In this document: positions 26,147-37,669 of the stretch, piece after piece
How the letters are laid out: the number at the start of each line of letters is the position of its first letter
Position numbering within the stretch: the stretch's first letter is position 1
From: Roseovarius dicentrarchi
GTDB taxonomy: Bacteria > Pseudomonadota > Alphaproteobacteria > Rhodobacterales > Rhodobacteraceae
DNA length: 64,000 bases
Direction of reading: 5' to 3'
Assembly: GCF_003316635.1 (NCBI RefSeq)
Contig: NZ_QNQP01000011.1
Coordinates: 50,362 to 114,361, forward strand
The notes under the pieces: model-generated
Seen by the model: the letters and a program-made list of their open reading frames with translations, nothing else
Databases searched by the model: none
What the model was told of the DNA's origin: nothing
Made by a program: the position numbers and the translations under genes

Positions 26147-27482
26147 GGGTCATCCCCTCGACCAGAAGCGACGGCACCACGCTGCTCAGATAGCTGCGCG
26201 CATCATTGGCGGGCGTCAGACGCATCAGCATGTCGTGCAGATTGCCTGCGATGGTCAGCTCGTTCACCGGATAGGCGATTTCGCCATTCTCGATCCAGAA
26301 CCCCGAGGCGCCGCGCGAATAATCGCCGGTGTTGGGGTTGATGGTCGAGCCGATCATCGACGTCACCAGCAGGCCCGTGCCCATATCGCGGATCAGGTCG
26401 GCGCGGCTGGCCTGCCCTTGAGTCAGGGCAATATTCCATGTGCCGGGGCGCGGCGGGCCGGACATGCCGCGCTTGGCGTTGGCGGTGGACTGCATCCCCA
26501 ACTGGCGCGCGCTGGCCAGATCCAGCACCCAGCCGGTCAGCACGCCGTCGTCCACGATGGCGCGGCGCTGCGTTGGCAACCCTTCGCCGTCATAGGGGCG
26601 CGATCCGGCAACGCGGGGGCGGTGGGGGTCTTCGATGATGCTCAACCCCTCGGGCAGCACCTGCTTGCCCAGCCTGTCCCGCAGCCATGTTGCACCGCGC
26701 GCGACAGCGGCGCCGTTGGCGGCGCCCAGCAAATGACCGATGAGCGATGTTGAAATCCGTTCGTCAAACAGCACCGGATAGGCACCCGTCCTGGGGCGGC
26801 GCGCGCCCAGACGTTCAGCGGCGCGCTGGCCCGCGCGCGTGCCGATATCGCCCGCGCTGCGCATGTCCGCGTCCCATATCCGCGCGTCCCCGTCCGAGTC
26901 GCGCTCCATCCCCGCGCCGGTGCCGGCGATGGCGGCGCAGGACACGTACCAATCGGTGCGCCGGTGATCGGCGGCAAAGCCGTTGCTGCCCGCCAGCCAG
27001 ACATGGCGCTGCTCGTACCCGGCGGTGGATGCCTGCACCTGAGTGACGCCCGGCACGGCCAGCGCGGCGGCCTCCGCCTCGGCGGCGCGGGCCTGCAATT
27101 CGGCAGGTTCGGGTTCGGGCGCGGGGTCGGCCAGCTGTAGCGCGCCAATGTCCCAGCCTTGCGCCAGCTGGGCAGGATCAGCGAGGCCCGTATGAGGATC
27201 TTCGGGCGCCTCGCGGGCCATGGCAACGGCACGTTCGGCCAGGATATCCAGCGTCTCGGGCCGCACATCGGAGGAGGATATATTGGCCTGACGCCGCCCC
27301 ACCAACACGCGCAGGCCCAGATCGGCCGCCTCCGACCGCTCGGCCTGCTCCAGCTGGCCGCCGCGCACGTCGATCACCTGACTGGCGCCAGAGGCGACGA
27401 TGGCATCGGCGGCGTCAGCGCCGGCGCGCCGCGCGGCGGCAAGGATGGCCTGAGCCAGATCATCAAGTGAGGGATGCGTCAT
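26133..27482 (-). CDS. pmbA: TldD/PmbA family protein (TldE/PmbA type)
   Basis: A 449-residue protein from ATG 27482. PmbA landmarks include SEAADLGLRVLVGRRQANIS, the YDGEGLPTQRRAIVDDGVLTGW segment, GDYSRGASGFWIENGEI and YPVNELTIAGNLHDML near the C-terminus. It lacks the HExxxH zinc motif of TldD, as expected for the non-catalytic TldE half of the TldD/E protease. Its TldD partner is not in the window. It is coupled to cysQ. Confidence 0.9.
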   Translation of the reverse strand: MTHPSLDDLAQAILAAARRAGADAADAIVASGASQVIDVRGGQLEQAERSEAADLGLRVLVGRRQANISSSDVRPETLDILAERAVAMAREAPEDPHTGLADPAQLAQGWDIGALQLADPAPEPEPAELQARAAEAEAAALAVPGVTQVQASTAGYEQRHVWLAGSNGFAADHRRTDWYVSCAAIAGTGAGMERDSDGDARIWDADMRSAGDIGTRAGQRAAERLGARRPRTGAYPVLFDERISTSLIGHLLGAANGAAVARGATWLRDRLGKQVLPEGLSIIEDPHRPRVAGSRPYDGEGLPTQRRAIVDDGVLTGWVLDLASARQLGMQSTANAKRGMSGPPRPGTWNIALTQGQASRADLIRDMGTGLLVTSMIGSTINPNTGDYSRGASGFWIENGEIAYPVNELTIAGNLHDMLMRLTPANDARSYLSSVVPSLLVEGMTLAGA

Positions 27483-27560
27483 GCGGTGCCTTTCGGTGTG
27501 TCTGACAGAGGTAGTCCGCACCCGGCCCCTGCGCAAGTGCGCCGCGCCGGTCATACGAAA

Positions 27561-27585
27561 CGGGCCGGAGGATGCCCCCGGCCCG
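27561..27585 (-). terminator. Terminator hairpin between the DUF2125 and pmbA genes
   Basis: CGGGCCGG (27561-27568) and CCGGCCCG (27578-27585) form an 8-base perfect stem in the 163-base spacer. Read on the minus strand it is followed by TTTCG, consistent with a weak intrinsic terminator for the DUF2125 gene. Confidence 0.55.
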
Positions 27586-27645
27586 CCCTGACGTTTGCGC
27601 AACGTCGCGGCCGGCACCCCGAAGGCGCCGGCCAAACGCCCGCAT

Positions 27646-29166
27646 TTACTTCAAACGCTGGCCATTTGCCAAAATCTGGCCTTCTTCGTTGAATTCGATG
27701 TCTGATTTCAGCGTATCCTCGCCCTCGCCCGGTACGGCGAACATGCTCATCATCATGCGCGCGCCCATCACCTGCTCTTCGGGCATCAGGCCCATGGCGA
27801 CCAGTTTATCCAGCAGCGCATTGGCACCCTTCAGCGTCAGGGCGACAGTGCCGACCGGCTTGGGGATGCCGTCATAGGTTTCCTTGTCGGAATTGTCGAA
27901 CACCACATCGCCTGTTCCGGAAAGCTCGGCACCGGCAAGGCGCAGCAGCAGACGGTCTAGCGTCAGCGCGTCCAGCTCGCCCGCCTCTGCGGTGCCCTCC
28001 TCGACCGATGCCATTTGCGCGGGGTCCAGAAGGTTGGCCATCACGCGCGCCTTGCCCGACAGCTCCAGCGCCAGGGTGGCCGGATCGCGCGGCAGCTGCG
28101 CCGACGGATCGAACATCGCCCAGATCTGATCGCTGACGGTCAGATCGCCCAGAACAAAGGTCATGCCAAAGTCCTGCGCCTCTTCTTTCTGCGCAATCGG
28201 CACATTCAGGCCGAACTTGGCCTCTTTCATGCCCATCGCCACCGGAAAGGGCAGATCGGGGGTGACCACCTCGACCGCCAGATCCTGCGATGACGCGGCA
28301 TATTCAACGCCCTCGCCATCCATCTTGACGCTCAGCTTGCCGCCTGCGCTGCTGCTGGTCGCCTGCGTTGCGGTGCCTTCTTCGGTGAATTCATAGGACG
28401 ATTTTCCGGGGCCGAAGACATAAGATCCATCAGCCGCAAACCCGGCGGCCATCACGGCGGCCATGTCGGTCATGTCCATGCCCATGGGCATCGCGACGGT
28501 GGCCAGCAGCTCCAGATTGTCGATCTGGCCGGTCAGGTTGAACTTGCTGGTCGGATCCTCGGGGTCGGTCGCGTTGACCTGATAGGTGATCGGCCCGGAC
28601 GTGACCTGCTGATCGGAGTTGCGCAGATCGCCCACCGTTGTCACCGTGCGGCCTTTGACGTCCTGCATCTGGACAGTGGCCGTGCCGAAATCGACCGGCT
28701 CGCCCTCGGAGACAAGATCTTCCAGCGCGAGGCCGACCGTTGCGGCGGTGTAGGCATAGATCATCTCGGACGCGTCGCCCGACACGGTCATATCCATCTC
28801 GGATGTGCTGTAAATCAGATCGAAACTGACCGGCTCGGGCCCCTCGACCGCGACTGACACAGGCAGCGTTTCGGGAAATGTGATGGACACCGTGCCATCG
28901 CCATTATCGCTGAGCGTCAGTTCGGGAAATGTCACCTCGGTATCGGCGCCATCCTCGGGCGCGTCCATCGTCAGAACGATGTCGTTCAGCTTCAGGTCGT
29001 TGCCGGACGGCGTTTCGCGCGCTGAAACGGTAATGCCGAATTCCGTCATGCTGGCCTGCCAGTCGGTCCAGACCTGGGCCGGCGTGACATCCGCAATGGC
29101 CGCTCCGCCCGTCATGCATGCGATTGCTCCGGCAGCCCATGCAACCTTGGATCTGTGGATGGTCAT
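27646..29166 (-). CDS. DUF2125 domain-containing periplasmic protein
   Basis: A 506-residue secreted protein with a Sec signal peptide (residues 1-25, ending at GGAAIA-D). The mature part is a long beta-rich acidic protein typical of DUF2125, with repeated Asp/Glu/Thr-rich strands and a C-terminal LTLKGANALLDKLVAMGLMPEEQVMGAR block. The function is unknown; related AsmA/DUF945-like proteins act at the envelope. It is divergent from the SDR gene and isolated, with a terminator-like hairpin behind it. Confidence 0.85.
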   Translation of the reverse strand: MTIHRSKVAWAAGAIACMTGGAAIADVTPAQVWTDWQASMTEFGITVSARETPSGNDLKLNDIVLTMDAPEDGADTEVTFPELTLSDNGDGTVSITFPETLPVSVAVEGPEPVSFDLIYSTSEMDMTVSGDASEMIYAYTAATVGLALEDLVSEGEPVDFGTATVQMQDVKGRTVTTVGDLRNSDQQVTSGPITYQVNATDPEDPTSKFNLTGQIDNLELLATVAMPMGMDMTDMAAVMAAGFAADGSYVFGPGKSSYEFTEEGTATQATSSSAGGKLSVKMDGEGVEYAASSQDLAVEVVTPDLPFPVAMGMKEAKFGLNVPIAQKEEAQDFGMTFVLGDLTVSDQIWAMFDPSAQLPRDPATLALELSGKARVMANLLDPAQMASVEEGTAEAGELDALTLDRLLLRLAGAELSGTGDVVFDNSDKETYDGIPKPVGTVALTLKGANALLDKLVAMGLMPEEQVMGARMMMSMFAVPGEGEDTLKSDIEFNEEGQILANGQRLK

Positions 29167-29292
29167 CTCAAGCCCCTTTTCTTTAAAAATTTGCGCACAG
29201 CTTCGGGTTATATGCGGCCAGCGTCAAGGGCCGCACCGCTGGACCCTGACCGCAACCGGCGCTAGTCAGGGGTAAATCAGCAGGGGGCGATC

Positions 29293-30048
29293 ATGGATAT
29301 AGCAGGCAAAAGCGTTTTGATCACGGGGGCCAGCCGCGGCATCGGCGCCGCCACTGCGCGGATCTTTGCCGAGGCGGGCGCGCGGCTGGTATTGATGGCG
29401 CGCAGCCGGGACGCGCTGGACGATCTGGCGCGCGATCTGGGCGCGGTTGCCCATGCCGGCAACGTGGCCGAGTTTGCCGATATGGCCGGGGCGGTCGAGT
29501 TGGCGCAGGATGCCTATGGCGGGCTGGATGTGCTGATTGGCAACGCGGGCGTGATCACGCCGATGGGGCCGCTGGCCACGTCGGACCCTTCCGAATGGGC
29601 GCGCGCGATAAACATCAACCTGACCGGCGTTTACAACGGTATGCGCGCGGCGATCCCGGTGATGCAGGCCGCAGGCCGCGGCACGATCCTGACCGTCTCA
29701 TCCGGCGCCGCGCACAGGCCGGTTGATGGGTGGAGCGCCTATTGCGCGTCCAAGGCCGGCGCCGCCATGCTGACCGCCAGCGCCGATCTGGAAGGGCGCG
29801 ATCACGGCCTGCGCGTCATGGGTCTGTCACCCGGCACGGTCGCCACTGACATGCAGCGCGACGTCAAGGACAGCGGCATCAGTCCGGTGTCACGGCTCGA
29901 CTGGTCCGAACACATCCCGGCAGACTGGCCCGCGCGGGCGCTCCTGTGGATGTGCGGGCCGCAGGCAGACGCGCATCTGGGCACTGAGATCTCGCTGCGC
30001 GATCCGGCGATGCGTCAGGCCATCGGGCTGGGTAATCCGCGTGATTGA
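29293..30048 (+). CDS. SDR family NAD(P)-dependent oxidoreductase
   Basis: A 251-residue classical short-chain dehydrogenase. It has the cofactor loop TGASRGIG (11-18), NAG (84-86), the catalytic Ser near 136-137, and the YxxxK pair Y150 and K154 (AYCASK). An AGGGGG ribosome site precedes ATG 29293. The substrate is unknown. Its last codons overlap the GTG start of the crotonase-fold gene, so the two probably act in one acyl or alcohol pathway. Confidence 0.9.
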   Translation: MDIAGKSVLITGASRGIGAATARIFAEAGARLVLMARSRDALDDLARDLGAVAHAGNVAEFADMAGAVELAQDAYGGLDVLIGNAGVITPMGPLATSDPSEWARAININLTGVYNGMRAAIPVMQAAGRGTILTVSSGAAHRPVDGWSAYCASKAGAAMLTASADLEGRDHGLRVMGLSPGTVATDMQRDVKDSGISPVSRLDWSEHIPADWPARALLWMCGPQADAHLGTEISLRDPAMRQAIGLGNPRD

Positions 30049-30661
30049 TCTGGATAAACAGGGCGGCATCTGGACCGTCACGCTGAACCGCCCGGACAAG
30101 GCGAACGCCCTGACCGAGGGGATGCTGACCCGGCTGGCCGACATCGCCGAGGAGGCCGGGCGCAGCCCGCAGGACGCGCGCGCGCTGATCCTGACCGGCG
30201 CGGGCAAGGTATTTTCCGCTGGCGCCGATCTGGACGCAGCGCGCGCAGGGCTTGCCACCAGCCCGGTGTGGGAGCGTCTGTCCGGCGCCATCGCCGCCCT
30301 GCCCTGCCTGACCATCGCCGCGCTGAACGGCACGGTTGCGGGCGGCGCGATGGGCATGGCGCTGGCCTGCGATCTGCGCATCGCCGTGCCGGGCGCCAAG
30401 GCGTTCTATCCGGTGATGAAACTGGGATTCCTGCCGCAGCCGTCGGACCCTGCGCGCCTTGCCGCGCTGGTCGGACCTGCCCGCGCCAAGCTGGTGCTGC
30501 TGACCGGTGCGCGGATCGACAGCGAAACTGCGCATCATTGGGGCCTGTTCGACCAGATCGCCGCGCCCGAAACGCTGCTGGAGGAAGCGCGCGCATTGGC
30601 CGATCACGCAATCGGCGCCACCCCCGACCATGCTGCGGCGATCAAGGCGCTGATCCCCTAA
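30041..30661 (+). CDS. Enoyl-CoA hydratase/isomerase (crotonase) family protein
   Basis: A 206-residue crotonase-fold protein starting at GTG 30041 inside the SDR gene end. The oxyanion-hole features GKVFSAGADLD and ALNGTVAGGAMGMALACD are kept. It is shorter than the usual 255-260 residues. Both hydratase glutamates are replaced: the GGGCE glutamate is G105, and the PE glutamate is V125 (FYPVMKLG). Hydratase activity is therefore doubtful; an isomerase, hydrolase or other crotonase chemistry is possible. It converges on eda with overlapping stops. Confidence 0.85.
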   Translation: MIDLDKQGGIWTVTLNRPDKANALTEGMLTRLADIAEEAGRSPQDARALILTGAGKVFSAGADLDAARAGLATSPVWERLSGAIAALPCLTIAALNGTVAGGAMGMALACDLRIAVPGAKAFYPVMKLGFLPQPSDPARLAALVGPARAKLVLLTGARIDSETAHHWGLFDQIAAPETLLEEARALADHAIGATPDHAAAIKALIP

Positions 30662-31305
30662 CCGCGCAGCGCCGCTGCGGCGCGCGCCAGCGCAGTGATC
30701 GCGTCCCAATCCCCGGCCTCGACGATATCGCGCGGCGCGACCCAACTGCCGCCGACGCATGTCACATTCGGCAGGCGCAGATAGCTGGCCGCATTGGCCG
30801 CGCCGACGCCCCCCGTGGGGCAAAAGGTGATCTGCGGCAACGGCCCGCCGATTGCGCCCAGCGCGGGCGCGCCGCCCGATGCCTCGGCCGGAAAGAATTT
30901 CTGCATGGTATAGCCGCGCGCCAGCAGCGCCATCGCCTCGGTCGCCGTGGCCGCACCCGGCAGCAGCGGCAGACCCTCGGCCTCGCAAGCGTCCAGCAGC
31001 GCATCCGTGGCGCCGGGCGACACGCCGAAACGCGCGCCTGCCGCCTTGGCCGCGCGCACATCCTCGGGCGTGATCAGCGTGCCGGCGCCAACATGCCCGC
31101 CCGGCACATCCGCCATTTCGCGGATCGCGTCCAGCGCGGCGGGGGTCCGCAGCGTCACCTCCAGCGCAGGCAGCCCGCCGGCAATCAGCGCCTTAGCCAA
31201 CGGGCGGGCGCGGGCCACATCATGGATCACCAGCACCGGAATGACGGGCGCCAGCGCGCAGAGGTCGCGGGTTTGCCTGCTGGCATCATGCGCGGTTATC
31301 GGCAT
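30658..31305 (-). CDS. eda: KDPG aldolase (2-dehydro-3-deoxy-phosphogluconate aldolase)
   Basis: A 215-residue class I aldolase splitting KDPG to pyruvate and glyceraldehyde 3-phosphate, the last Entner-Doudoroff step. The family motifs are PVLVIHDVARARPLAKAL, GLPALEVTLRTP (catalytic Glu region), VGAGTLITPEDVRAAKAAGA and the Schiff-base lysine in YTMQKFFPAE, followed by PTGGVGAANAASYL. It lies 3 bases downstream of edd and is co-transcribed with it. Confidence 0.95.
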   Translation of the reverse strand: MPITAHDASRQTRDLCALAPVIPVLVIHDVARARPLAKALIAGGLPALEVTLRTPAALDAIREMADVPGGHVGAGTLITPEDVRAAKAAGARFGVSPGATDALLDACEAEGLPLLPGAATATEAMALLARGYTMQKFFPAEASGGAPALGAIGGPLPQITFCPTGGVGAANAASYLRLPNVTCVGGSWVAPRDIVEAGDWDAITALARAAAALRG

Positions 31306-31308
31306 GGG

Positions 31309-33120
<1,812 letters not shown>

Positions 33121-33149
33121 GTCGTCGTCTCCTTGTGGCGGCACGTCGC

Positions 33150-33186
33150 TAGCGCTAATATATTCCGGCGCCGTGGTACAGGTCAG
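33150..33186 (-). promoter_or_regulatory. Candidate edd-eda promoter with LacI-type operator
   Basis: On the minus strand a CTGACC hexamer (33186-33181) and TATATT (33162-33157) are spaced 18 bases apart, like a sigma-70 promoter. The palindrome TAGCGCTA (33150-33157) abuts the -10, where a repressor would block initiation. TTAGCGCTAA cores are typical of LacI/GalR-family operators of sugar regulators. The sequences are seen; the function is inferred. Confidence 0.5.
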
Positions 33187-33204
33187 CCGCCATGCGCCCA
33201 TACG

Positions 33205-34704
33205 CTAGAAAATCTGTGCCGCCTCCACCGCCCGGCGCCAGGCGTCATATTTGGCGCGGCGCACATCCTGCGGCATTTGCGGCGTAAACTTCTGCTCCAG
33301 CGCCCACATGTCAGAGAACGCCTGCCGGTCCGGATAGAGCCCTGCCCGCGCGCCTGCCAGCCATGCGGCGCCCATCGCCGTGGTCTCCAGCGTGGCGGGG
33401 CGGTCCACCTCGGCGCCGATGATGTCGGACAAAAATTGCATGGTCCAGTCCGACGCGCTCATCCCGCCATCGACGCGCAGGGTGGCGGCATTGGCCGCGC
33501 CCCCCGTGGCGCGCGCCCAGTCCAGCGTCATCGCGTCCAGCAGATCGCGCGTCTGGTAGCCGACCGATTCCAGCGCCGCGCGGACAAATTCCGCCGGGCC
33601 GGTATTGCGCGACAGGCCAAAGACAGCGCCGCGACATTCGGCGTTCCAGTAGGGCGCGCCCAGCCCGGTGAAGGCAGGCACCAAGACCACGTTTTGATCG
33701 GGATCGGCCGCCTCGGCCAGGGGCTGCGTCTCGGCCGCCGTGCGGATCATCTTCAGCCCGTCGCGCAGCCATTGCACCACGGCGCCGGCAACGAAAATCG
33801 ACCCCTCCAGCGCATAGGTGGGTGTGCCGTTCAGCTGATAGGCAATCGTTGTCAGCAGACGGTTTTCCGACCAGACCGGCGTATCGCCGGTGTTCAGCAG
33901 CGCGAAACAGCCGGTGCCATAGGTCGATTTCAGCATGCCGGGTTTGAAACAGGCCTGCCCGATGGTCGCGGCCTGCTGATCGCCCGCAACGCCGTAGATG
34001 GGGATGGTGCGGCCAAACAGATCGCTGCGCGTGGTGCCGAAATCATGCGCGCAGTCATGCACTTCGGGCAGCATTTCCATGGGAATGTCGAGCAAATCAC
34101 AGATCGTCCGGCTCCACCGCCCCTTGCGGATGTCATAGAGCAGCGTGCGCGCGGCGTTGGTGGCGTCGGTCACATGCGACGCGCCCCCCGTCAGCTTCCA
34201 GATCAGGAAGCTGTCAACGGTGCCGAACAGCAGATCACCGGCGCGCGCCTTGTCGCGGGCGCCCTCGACGTGATCGAGGATCCATTTCAGCTTCGTCCCC
34301 GAAAAATAAGGGTCCAGCAGCAGGCCGGTGCGGTCCCTGACCATCGCCTCATGCCCGGCGTCGCGCAGGGCGGTGCAGATCGCGGCGGTGCGCCGGTCCT
34401 GCCAGACGATGGCGTTGTGGACGGGCTGGCCGGTGGTGCGGTCCCAGACAACCGTGGTTTCGCGCTGATTGGTGATGCCGATGGCGGCGATGTCTGCCGA
34501 GGTTATTCCTGCCCGCTCGATCACCTCGCGGCAGGTGCCGGCGACGGTTGACCACAGATCGGACACATCATGTTCGACCCAGCCCGAATGCGGATAGTGC
34601 TGGGGAAACTCCTCTTGCGCGATGGCGGTGACGCGCAGCGCCTCGTCAAACAGGATCGCGCGGCTGGAGGTGGTGCCTTGGTCAATGGCCAGAATATAGG
34701 TCAT
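33205..34704 (-). CDS. glpK: Glycerol kinase
   Basis: A 499-residue FGGY kinase phosphorylating glycerol to sn-glycerol 3-phosphate. It carries [16 protein letters not shown] at the N-terminus, [45 protein letters not shown] and the FGGY signature region [21 protein letters not shown] 34704 is the first codon. It lies 59 bases after the substrate-binding protein gene with a stable hairpin between, so its mRNA level may differ from the importer genes. Confidence 0.96.
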   Translation of the reverse strand: MTYILAIDQGTTSSRAILFDEALRVTAIAQEEFPQHYPHSGWVEHDVSDLWSTVAGTCREVIERAGITSADIAAIGITNQRETTVVWDRTTGQPVHNAIVWQDRRTAAICTALRDAGHEAMVRDRTGLLLDPYFSGTKLKWILDHVEGARDKARAGDLLFGTVDSFLIWKLTGGASHVTDATNAARTLLYDIRKGRWSRTICDLLDIPMEMLPEVHDCAHDFGTTRSDLFGRTIPIYGVAGDQQAATIGQACFKPGMLKSTYGTGCFALLNTGDTPVWSENRLLTTIAYQLNGTPTYALEGSIFVAGAVVQWLRDGLKMIRTAAETQPLAEAADPDQNVVLVPAFTGLGAPYWNAECRGAVFGLSRNTGPAEFVRAALESVGYQTRDLLDAMTLDWARATGGAANAATLRVDGGMSASDWTMQFLSDIIGAEVDRPATLETTAMGAAWLAGARAGLYPDRQAFSDMWALEQKFTPQMPQDVRRAKYDAWRRAVEAAQIF

Positions 34705-34729
34705 GGTCTCTCGGGGGCTTGGATGGGGT

Positions 34730-34756
34730 CCGGGGCGCGCGACTGGCGCGCCCCGG
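34730..34756 (-). other. Stable hairpin between glpV and glpK
   Basis: A perfect 11-base stem, CCGGGGCGCGC (34730-34740) with GCGCGCCCCGG (34746-34756), has a 5-base loop and begins 7 bases after the glpV stop. No T tract follows, so it is more likely a 3'-end-protecting or attenuating structure than a full terminator. Confidence 0.65.
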
Positions 34757-34763
34757 TGTTCGC

Positions 34764-36473
34764 TTACTGGTTCCAGGAGCTGACCAGCTCGTCATAGCCG
34801 ATGGTCTGCGGCTCTTCGTCCTCGTTCTCCAGCTTGGGCTTGGGCGCGCCGGGCTGCTCCAGCCAGTAGGAGGCGTCACGCTCTTCGTTCAGGACGGGGC
34901 CCAGATCGCCCTGCACGCCTGCACGTTCCAGCCGCTCCATCACCTTTTCCATATCGGCGCACAGCTGGTCCAGCGCCTCTTGCGAGGATTTGGCACCGGA
35001 CATGGCGTCACCGATATTCTGCCACCACAGCTGTGCCAGCTTGGGATAGTCCGGCACGTTGGTGCCGGTGGGCGACCACTGCGTGCGCGCGGGCGAGCGG
35101 TAGAATTCCACCAGACCGCCCAGCTTGTCCTTGCGCTCGGTGAAGTGGTCGGAGTTGATGGTGGAATCGCGGATGAAGGTCAGACCGACATCGGCCTTCT
35201 TCACGTCCACGGTTTTCGAGGTCACGAACTGCGCATAGAGCCACGCAGCCTGCGCGCGGTCCACCGGCGTGGAATTCATCAGCGTCCAGCTGCCCACGTC
35301 CTGATAGCCCACCTTCATGCCGTCCTGCCAGTAAACGCCATGCGGCGAGGGGGCGAGGCGCCATTTCGGCGTGCCGTCCTCGTTCATTACCGCGTCGGAC
35401 GCCACCAGCGGCGCGACGAACGTGGTGTACATGAACATCTGCTGCGCGATGTTGCCCTGCGCCGGGACCGGGCCGGCCTCGGAGAAGGTCATGCCGGCAG
35501 CGGCGGGGGGCGCGTATTCCTGAAGCCACTTGATCGCCTTGTCGACCGCATAGACCGACGCGGGCGAATTGGTCGCGCCGCCGCGGGCCATGCAGGCACC
35601 GACGGGCTGGGACTGCTCGTTCACGCGGATGCCCCATTCATCGACGGGCAGGCCGTTCGGCTCGCCCACGTCGCCCATGCCGGCCATTGACATCCATGCG
35701 TCGGTGTAGCGCCAGCCAAGGCTGGGATCCTTCTTGCCGTAGTCCATGTTGCCATAGACCTCGACCCCGTCGATGGTGCGCCCGGTAAAGAATTCGGCGA
35801 TATCCTCATAGGCCGACCAGTTGACCGGAACGCCCAGATCATAGCCGTACTCTTCCTTGAAGTCGGCCATGATCTCGGGATCGTTGAACCAATCGTAGCG
35901 GAACCAGTAGAGGTTCGCGAATTGCTGTGTTGGCAGCTGGTACAGCTTGCCATCGGGCGATGTGGTGAACTGCGTGCCGATGAAATCGTCCAGATCCAGC
36001 GTGGGCGAGGTAACGTCCGCGCCCTCATTCGCCATCCAGTCGGTCAGGTTGCGCACTTGTCCATAACGGATATGCGTGCCGATCAGGTCGCTGTCGTTCA
36101 CATAGGCGTCATAGATATTCTCGCCCGACTGCATCTGCGTCTGCAGCTTTTCCACCACATCGCCTTCGCCGATCAGGTCATGCGTGACCTTGATGCCGGT
36201 GATCGCGGTAAACGCGGGCGCCAGCACCTGGGACTCGTATTCGTGGGTGGTGATCGTCTCGGACACCACGTTAATTTCCATGCCCTTGAACGGCTCGGCG
36301 GCATCAACGAACCACTGCATCTCCGCCTCCTGATCGGCGCGCGGCAGGGTCGTGATCTCTCCGATTTCCTCGTCGAGGAATTTCTTGGCCGCCTCCATGT
36401 CGGCCATCGCCGGTGCGGCCCCCAGCCCGAGGACAAGCCCCAGCGCGGTGGATGATTTCAGCAAGGTGTTCAT
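34764..36473 (-). CDS. glpV: Glycerol ABC transporter substrate-binding protein
   Basis: A 569-residue periplasmic solute-binding protein with a Sec signal peptide (residues 1-24, ending APAMA). The large size and context match GlpV of the GlpSTPQUV glycerol importer of rhizobia and rhodobacters. Landmarks are [36 protein letters not shown] and [14 protein letters not shown]. It captures glycerol for the permeases GlpP and GlpQ. It is the last importer gene before glpK. Confidence 0.9.
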   Translation of the reverse strand: MNTLLKSSTALGLVLGLGAAPAMADMEAAKKFLDEEIGEITTLPRADQEAEMQWFVDAAEPFKGMEINVVSETITTHEYESQVLAPAFTAITGIKVTHDLIGEGDVVEKLQTQMQSGENIYDAYVNDSDLIGTHIRYGQVRNLTDWMANEGADVTSPTLDLDDFIGTQFTTSPDGKLYQLPTQQFANLYWFRYDWFNDPEIMADFKEEYGYDLGVPVNWSAYEDIAEFFTGRTIDGVEVYGNMDYGKKDPSLGWRYTDAWMSMAGMGDVGEPNGLPVDEWGIRVNEQSQPVGACMARGGATNSPASVYAVDKAIKWLQEYAPPAAAGMTFSEAGPVPAQGNIAQQMFMYTTFVAPLVASDAVMNEDGTPKWRLAPSPHGVYWQDGMKVGYQDVGSWTLMNSTPVDRAQAAWLYAQFVTSKTVDVKKADVGLTFIRDSTINSDHFTERKDKLGGLVEFYRSPARTQWSPTGTNVPDYPKLAQLWWQNIGDAMSGAKSSQEALDQLCADMEKVMERLERAGVQGDLGPVLNEERDASYWLEQPGAPKPKLENEDEEPQTIGYDELVSSWNQ

Positions 36474-36512
36474 TTGGTTTCCTCCCTTATTGAACGATTT
36501 ATTGATGCACCG

Positions 36513-36788
36513 TCAGACCCAGCGAAACACCGCTGCGGCATAGACAAGGCACACGATCAAGGCAAAATACTGCGGCCCAAGCCCAAGGCCGAGCCACGCA
36601 AGATTGATAAACGCCGACCCCAGCAGGGTGATGAACAACCGGTCCCCGCGCGTCGTCTCGATCCGCAGGATGCCGGTGCGCGGCGTTTCGGGGTATTTCA
36701 CCGCGAGGATCGTGAAGGTCAGCAGCAGCCCCGCGATGACCAGAAAGAAGGTCGCGGTCGGCCATGTCCATGCCATCCAGTCAAGCAT
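36513..36788 (-). CDS. glpU: DUF2160 small membrane protein of the glycerol importer
   Basis: A 91-residue inner-membrane protein with three predicted helices (about 8-26, 50-66 and 71-87), starting at ATG 36788 whose A is the last base of the glpQ stop (TGATG). DUF2160 proteins occupy this place in rhizobial glp operons (GlpU), but their role in transport is not established. It could be an accessory subunit of the permease. Confidence 0.85.
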   Translation of the reverse strand: MLDWMAWTWPTATFFLVIAGLLLTFTILAVKYPETPRTGILRIETTRGDRLFITLLGSAFINLAWLGLGLGPQYFALIVCLVYAAAVFRWV

Positions 36789-37669
36789 CACACCCTCCCC
36801 AAGGCAAAGCCCTTGGCAATATAGTTGCGGACAAAATAGATCACCAAGGCGCCCGGCACGATCGTCAGCACCCCCGCCGCCGCCAGCACGCCCCAGTCGA
36901 CGCCGGCCGCGCCGACGGTGCGGGTCATCGTGGCGGCGATGGGTTTTGCGTCTACGGACGTCAGCGTGCGCGACAGAAGCAGTTCCACCCATGAGAACAT
37001 GAAGCAGAAGAACGCGGCGACGCCGATGCCCGATGCGATCAGCGGCGTGAAGATCTTGACGAAAAACGCCGGGAAGGAATATCCGTCGATATAGGCCGTC
37101 TCGTCGATCTCCTTGGGCACGCCGCGCATGAACCCTTCAAGGATCCACACCGCCAGCGGCACGTTGAACAGGCAATGCGCCAGCGCCACGGCGATGTGGG
37201 TGTCAAAGAGGCCAATCGAGGAGTACAGTTGAAAGAACGGCAGCGCGAACACCGCAGGCGGCGCCATCCGGTTGGTCAGCAGCCAGAAGAACAGATGCTT
37301 GTCCCCCATGAAGCTGTAGCGGCTGAACGCATAGGCCGCAGGCAGCGCCACGGCGAGGCTGATGACCGTGTTCATCACCACGTAAATCAGCGAATTGACA
37401 TAGCCCATGTACCAGCTGGAATCGGTCAGGATCTTGGCATAATTGGCCAGCGTCAGATCGCGCGGCCAGAGGGAAAACGACCCGAGGATTTCGTTATTCG
37501 TCTTCAGGCTCATGTTCAGCAGCCAGTAGATCGGCAGCATCAGGAACAGCAGATAGAGGCCCATGACGATGGCCGATCCGGAGGGGCGATACCGGCGCGC
37601 GGCGCGGCGCGGTTTCTCTATCGTCATGTCGCCCTCGCCCGCGACGACAGGGGTTGCAACATCGGCCAT
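36788..37669 (-). CDS. glpQ: Glycerol ABC transporter permease (carbohydrate type, second subunit)
   Basis: A 293-residue MalG-type permease with six helices. The cytoplasmic EAA loop is VPKEIDETAYIDGYSFPAFFVKIFTPL. The start ATG 37669 overlaps the glpP stop (ATGA). An in-frame Met 14 codons later is a weaker option. It forms the membrane channel with GlpP. Confidence 0.92.
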   Translation of the reverse strand: MADVATPVVAGEGDMTIEKPRRAARRYRPSGSAIVMGLYLLFLMLPIYWLLNMSLKTNNEILGSFSLWPRDLTLANYAKILTDSSWYMGYVNSLIYVVMNTVISLAVALPAAYAFSRYSFMGDKHLFFWLLTNRMAPPAVFALPFFQLYSSIGLFDTHIAVALAHCLFNVPLAVWILEGFMRGVPKEIDETAYIDGYSFPAFFVKIFTPLIASGIGVAAFFCFMFSWVELLLSRTLTSVDAKPIAATMTRTVGAAGVDWGVLAAAGVLTIVPGALVIYFVRNYIAKGFALGRV

